NCBI GenBank assembly: GCA_022561895.1
Contig: JADFQH010000155.1
Span: 1-6,960, forward strand
Direction: 5' to 3'
Source of the DNA: Methanobacteriota archaeon
Lineage (GTDB): Archaea; Halobacteriota; Halobacteria; Halobacteriales; Halalkalicoccaceae
DNA: 6,960 nt
The notes beneath the pieces were generated by a model. It had not been told where the DNA came from, ran no database searches, and saw nothing but the letters and a program-made list of their open reading frames with translations. Made by a program: the position numbers and the translations under genes. Numbering within the stretch: position 1 is the stretch's first letter; the number at the start of each line of letters is the position of its first letter. Positions 6,685 through 6,960 of this stretch are shown here, piece by piece.

Positions 6685-6794
6685 AGCGGTTTTTCGTAGC
6701 GGTGTTCCCGATACTCATCGCCTCCGATCTCGATCGTGTCCTCCTCGACGCACTCGAACCCCTGTTTCTCGTAGAAGCCGATCCCGACATCGTT
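6681..6794 (-). CDS. GNAT-family acetyltransferase, C-terminal fragment
   Basis: Thirty-seven C-terminal residues are seen, running from NDVGIGFYEKQGFE through EIGGDEYREHRYEKPL to a TAG stop. The motif x-IGFYEKQGFE is the typical last helix and strand of GNAT N-acetyltransferases, just after the acetyl-CoA binding region, and the acidic bias is haloarchaeal. The gene is cut at the join near 6777-6800: reading further on this strand gives GC-rich shadow sequence of the P450 gene instead of a GNAT fold. Its stop overlaps that of pcn in the palindrome CTAG, so the two genes converge with a 4-nt overlap. The substrate cannot be inferred from the tail alone. Confidence 0.75.
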   Translation of the reverse strand, partial: NDVGIGFYEKQGFECVEEDTIEIGGDEYREHRYEKPL

Positions 6795-6800
6795 CGCCAC
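6777..6800. other. Probable chimeric junction between haloarchaeal GNAT and bacterial P450 DNA
   Basis: To the left, minus-strand coding fits a haloarchaeal GNAT. To the right, plus-strand coding fits a P450. Both reading frames stay plausible over GCCGATCCCGACATCGTTCG, which gives NDVGIG on the minus strand and ADPDIVRHV on the plus strand. A join through short shared sequence would look like this. The exact breakpoint cannot be set by eye. Confidence 0.65.
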
Positions 6801-6960
6801 GTGCTGGTCACCAACGCCGACAATTACCGCAAGACGCCGATCGCCCGCGCCTTTCTGGAGCCGATCCTGGGGCGCGGCTTGTTGACCAGCGAGGGCAGCT
6901 TCTGGCGGCGCCAGCGGCGGATCGCCGCGCCGGCGTTCCATCACAAGCGAATCAAGGCTT
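6783..6960 (+). CDS. Cytochrome P450, internal N-terminal fragment
   Basis: The frame reads PDIVRHVLVTNADNYRKT, then PIARAFLEPILGRGLLTSEG, SFWRRQRRIAAPAFHHKRI and off the window edge (59 codons). This is the B-helix to C-helix part of a P450: the x-N-x-x-NYRK stretch, GxGLLTSEG and the C-helix W-x-x-x-R of WRRQR (Trp codon at 6903), whose Trp and Arg normally contact the heme propionates, followed by APAFHH. From memory the wording is closest to proteobacterial, especially alphaproteobacterial, P450s. G+C over 6801-6960 is 107 of 160 (67%), and the protein lacks the acidic halophilic bias of its neighbours. The start codon and about the first 60-90 residues are missing because of the upstream join, and the heme-ligand Cys region lies beyond the window, so the substrate is unknown. 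Confidence 0.8.

Noticed and set aside
6795..6944. N-terminal half of an apparently complete 87-residue minus-strand protein
   Set aside because: Only the last 37 residues look like a GNAT protein; the rest is the antisense shadow of the P450 frame, so this is not a complete small gene.
1..6960. CRISPR arrays, tRNA or rRNA genes
   Set aside because: No regularly spaced repeats, cloverleaf-like segments or rRNA signatures were seen on either strand.

Overview
The core of this window (about 280-6794) is haloarchaeal chromosomal DNA. Its proteins are very acidic (Asp/Glu-rich), codons ending in C or G and GAC/GAG runs dominate, promoters are archaeal TATA/BRE elements placed for leaderless transcripts, and there is a clear archaeal sliding clamp (PCNA). 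I cannot fix the genus. Both ends look foreign to this core: positions 1-110 are only 34% G+C with a Lys/Glu-rich reading frame, and 6801-6960 are 67% G+C and encode the start of a bacterial-type cytochrome P450. The piece is probably the whole of, or the end of, a contig with chimeric ends, so neither terminal segment should be read as context for the core.

Layout. (1) 2-184: AT-rich, unrecognised partial reading frame. (2) 305-4443: a two-gene operon of a secreted, membrane-anchored acidic protein with CARDB/COG1361-like beta domains and an RND/MMPL-type membrane transporter; stop and start codons overlap as TAATG. (3) 4444-5547: a two-gene cassette of a winged-helix DNA-binding protein followed, with a 4-nt overlap, by a small His/Arg/Trp-rich protein that resembles TumE-type toxins. 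The cassette is bracketed by a direct repeat: the last 24 nt of the transporter gene recur after the cassette (23 of 24 identical, 19 contiguous). (4) 5577-5753, minus strand: a 58-residue two-helix membrane protein in a locally AT-rich patch (43% G+C), with its own leaderless-type promoter. (5) 5941-6684: pcn, the PCNA clamp, with a strong TATA box. (6) 6681-6794, minus strand: the C-terminal end of a GNAT acetyltransferase, convergent with pcn and sharing the CTAG stop palindrome. (7) 6783-6960: P450 N-terminal fragment on the plus strand, joined inside the GNAT gene.

How they work together. The secreted beta-domain protein and the RND transporter are very likely one envelope system. The cassette genes are translationally coupled and look like an antitoxin/toxin-style or self-regulated pair acquired next to it. 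pcn is independent housekeeping DNA replication. The observation most worth following is the repeat-bracketed two-gene cassette; the join near 6777-6800 is the main warning about the integrity of the sequence.
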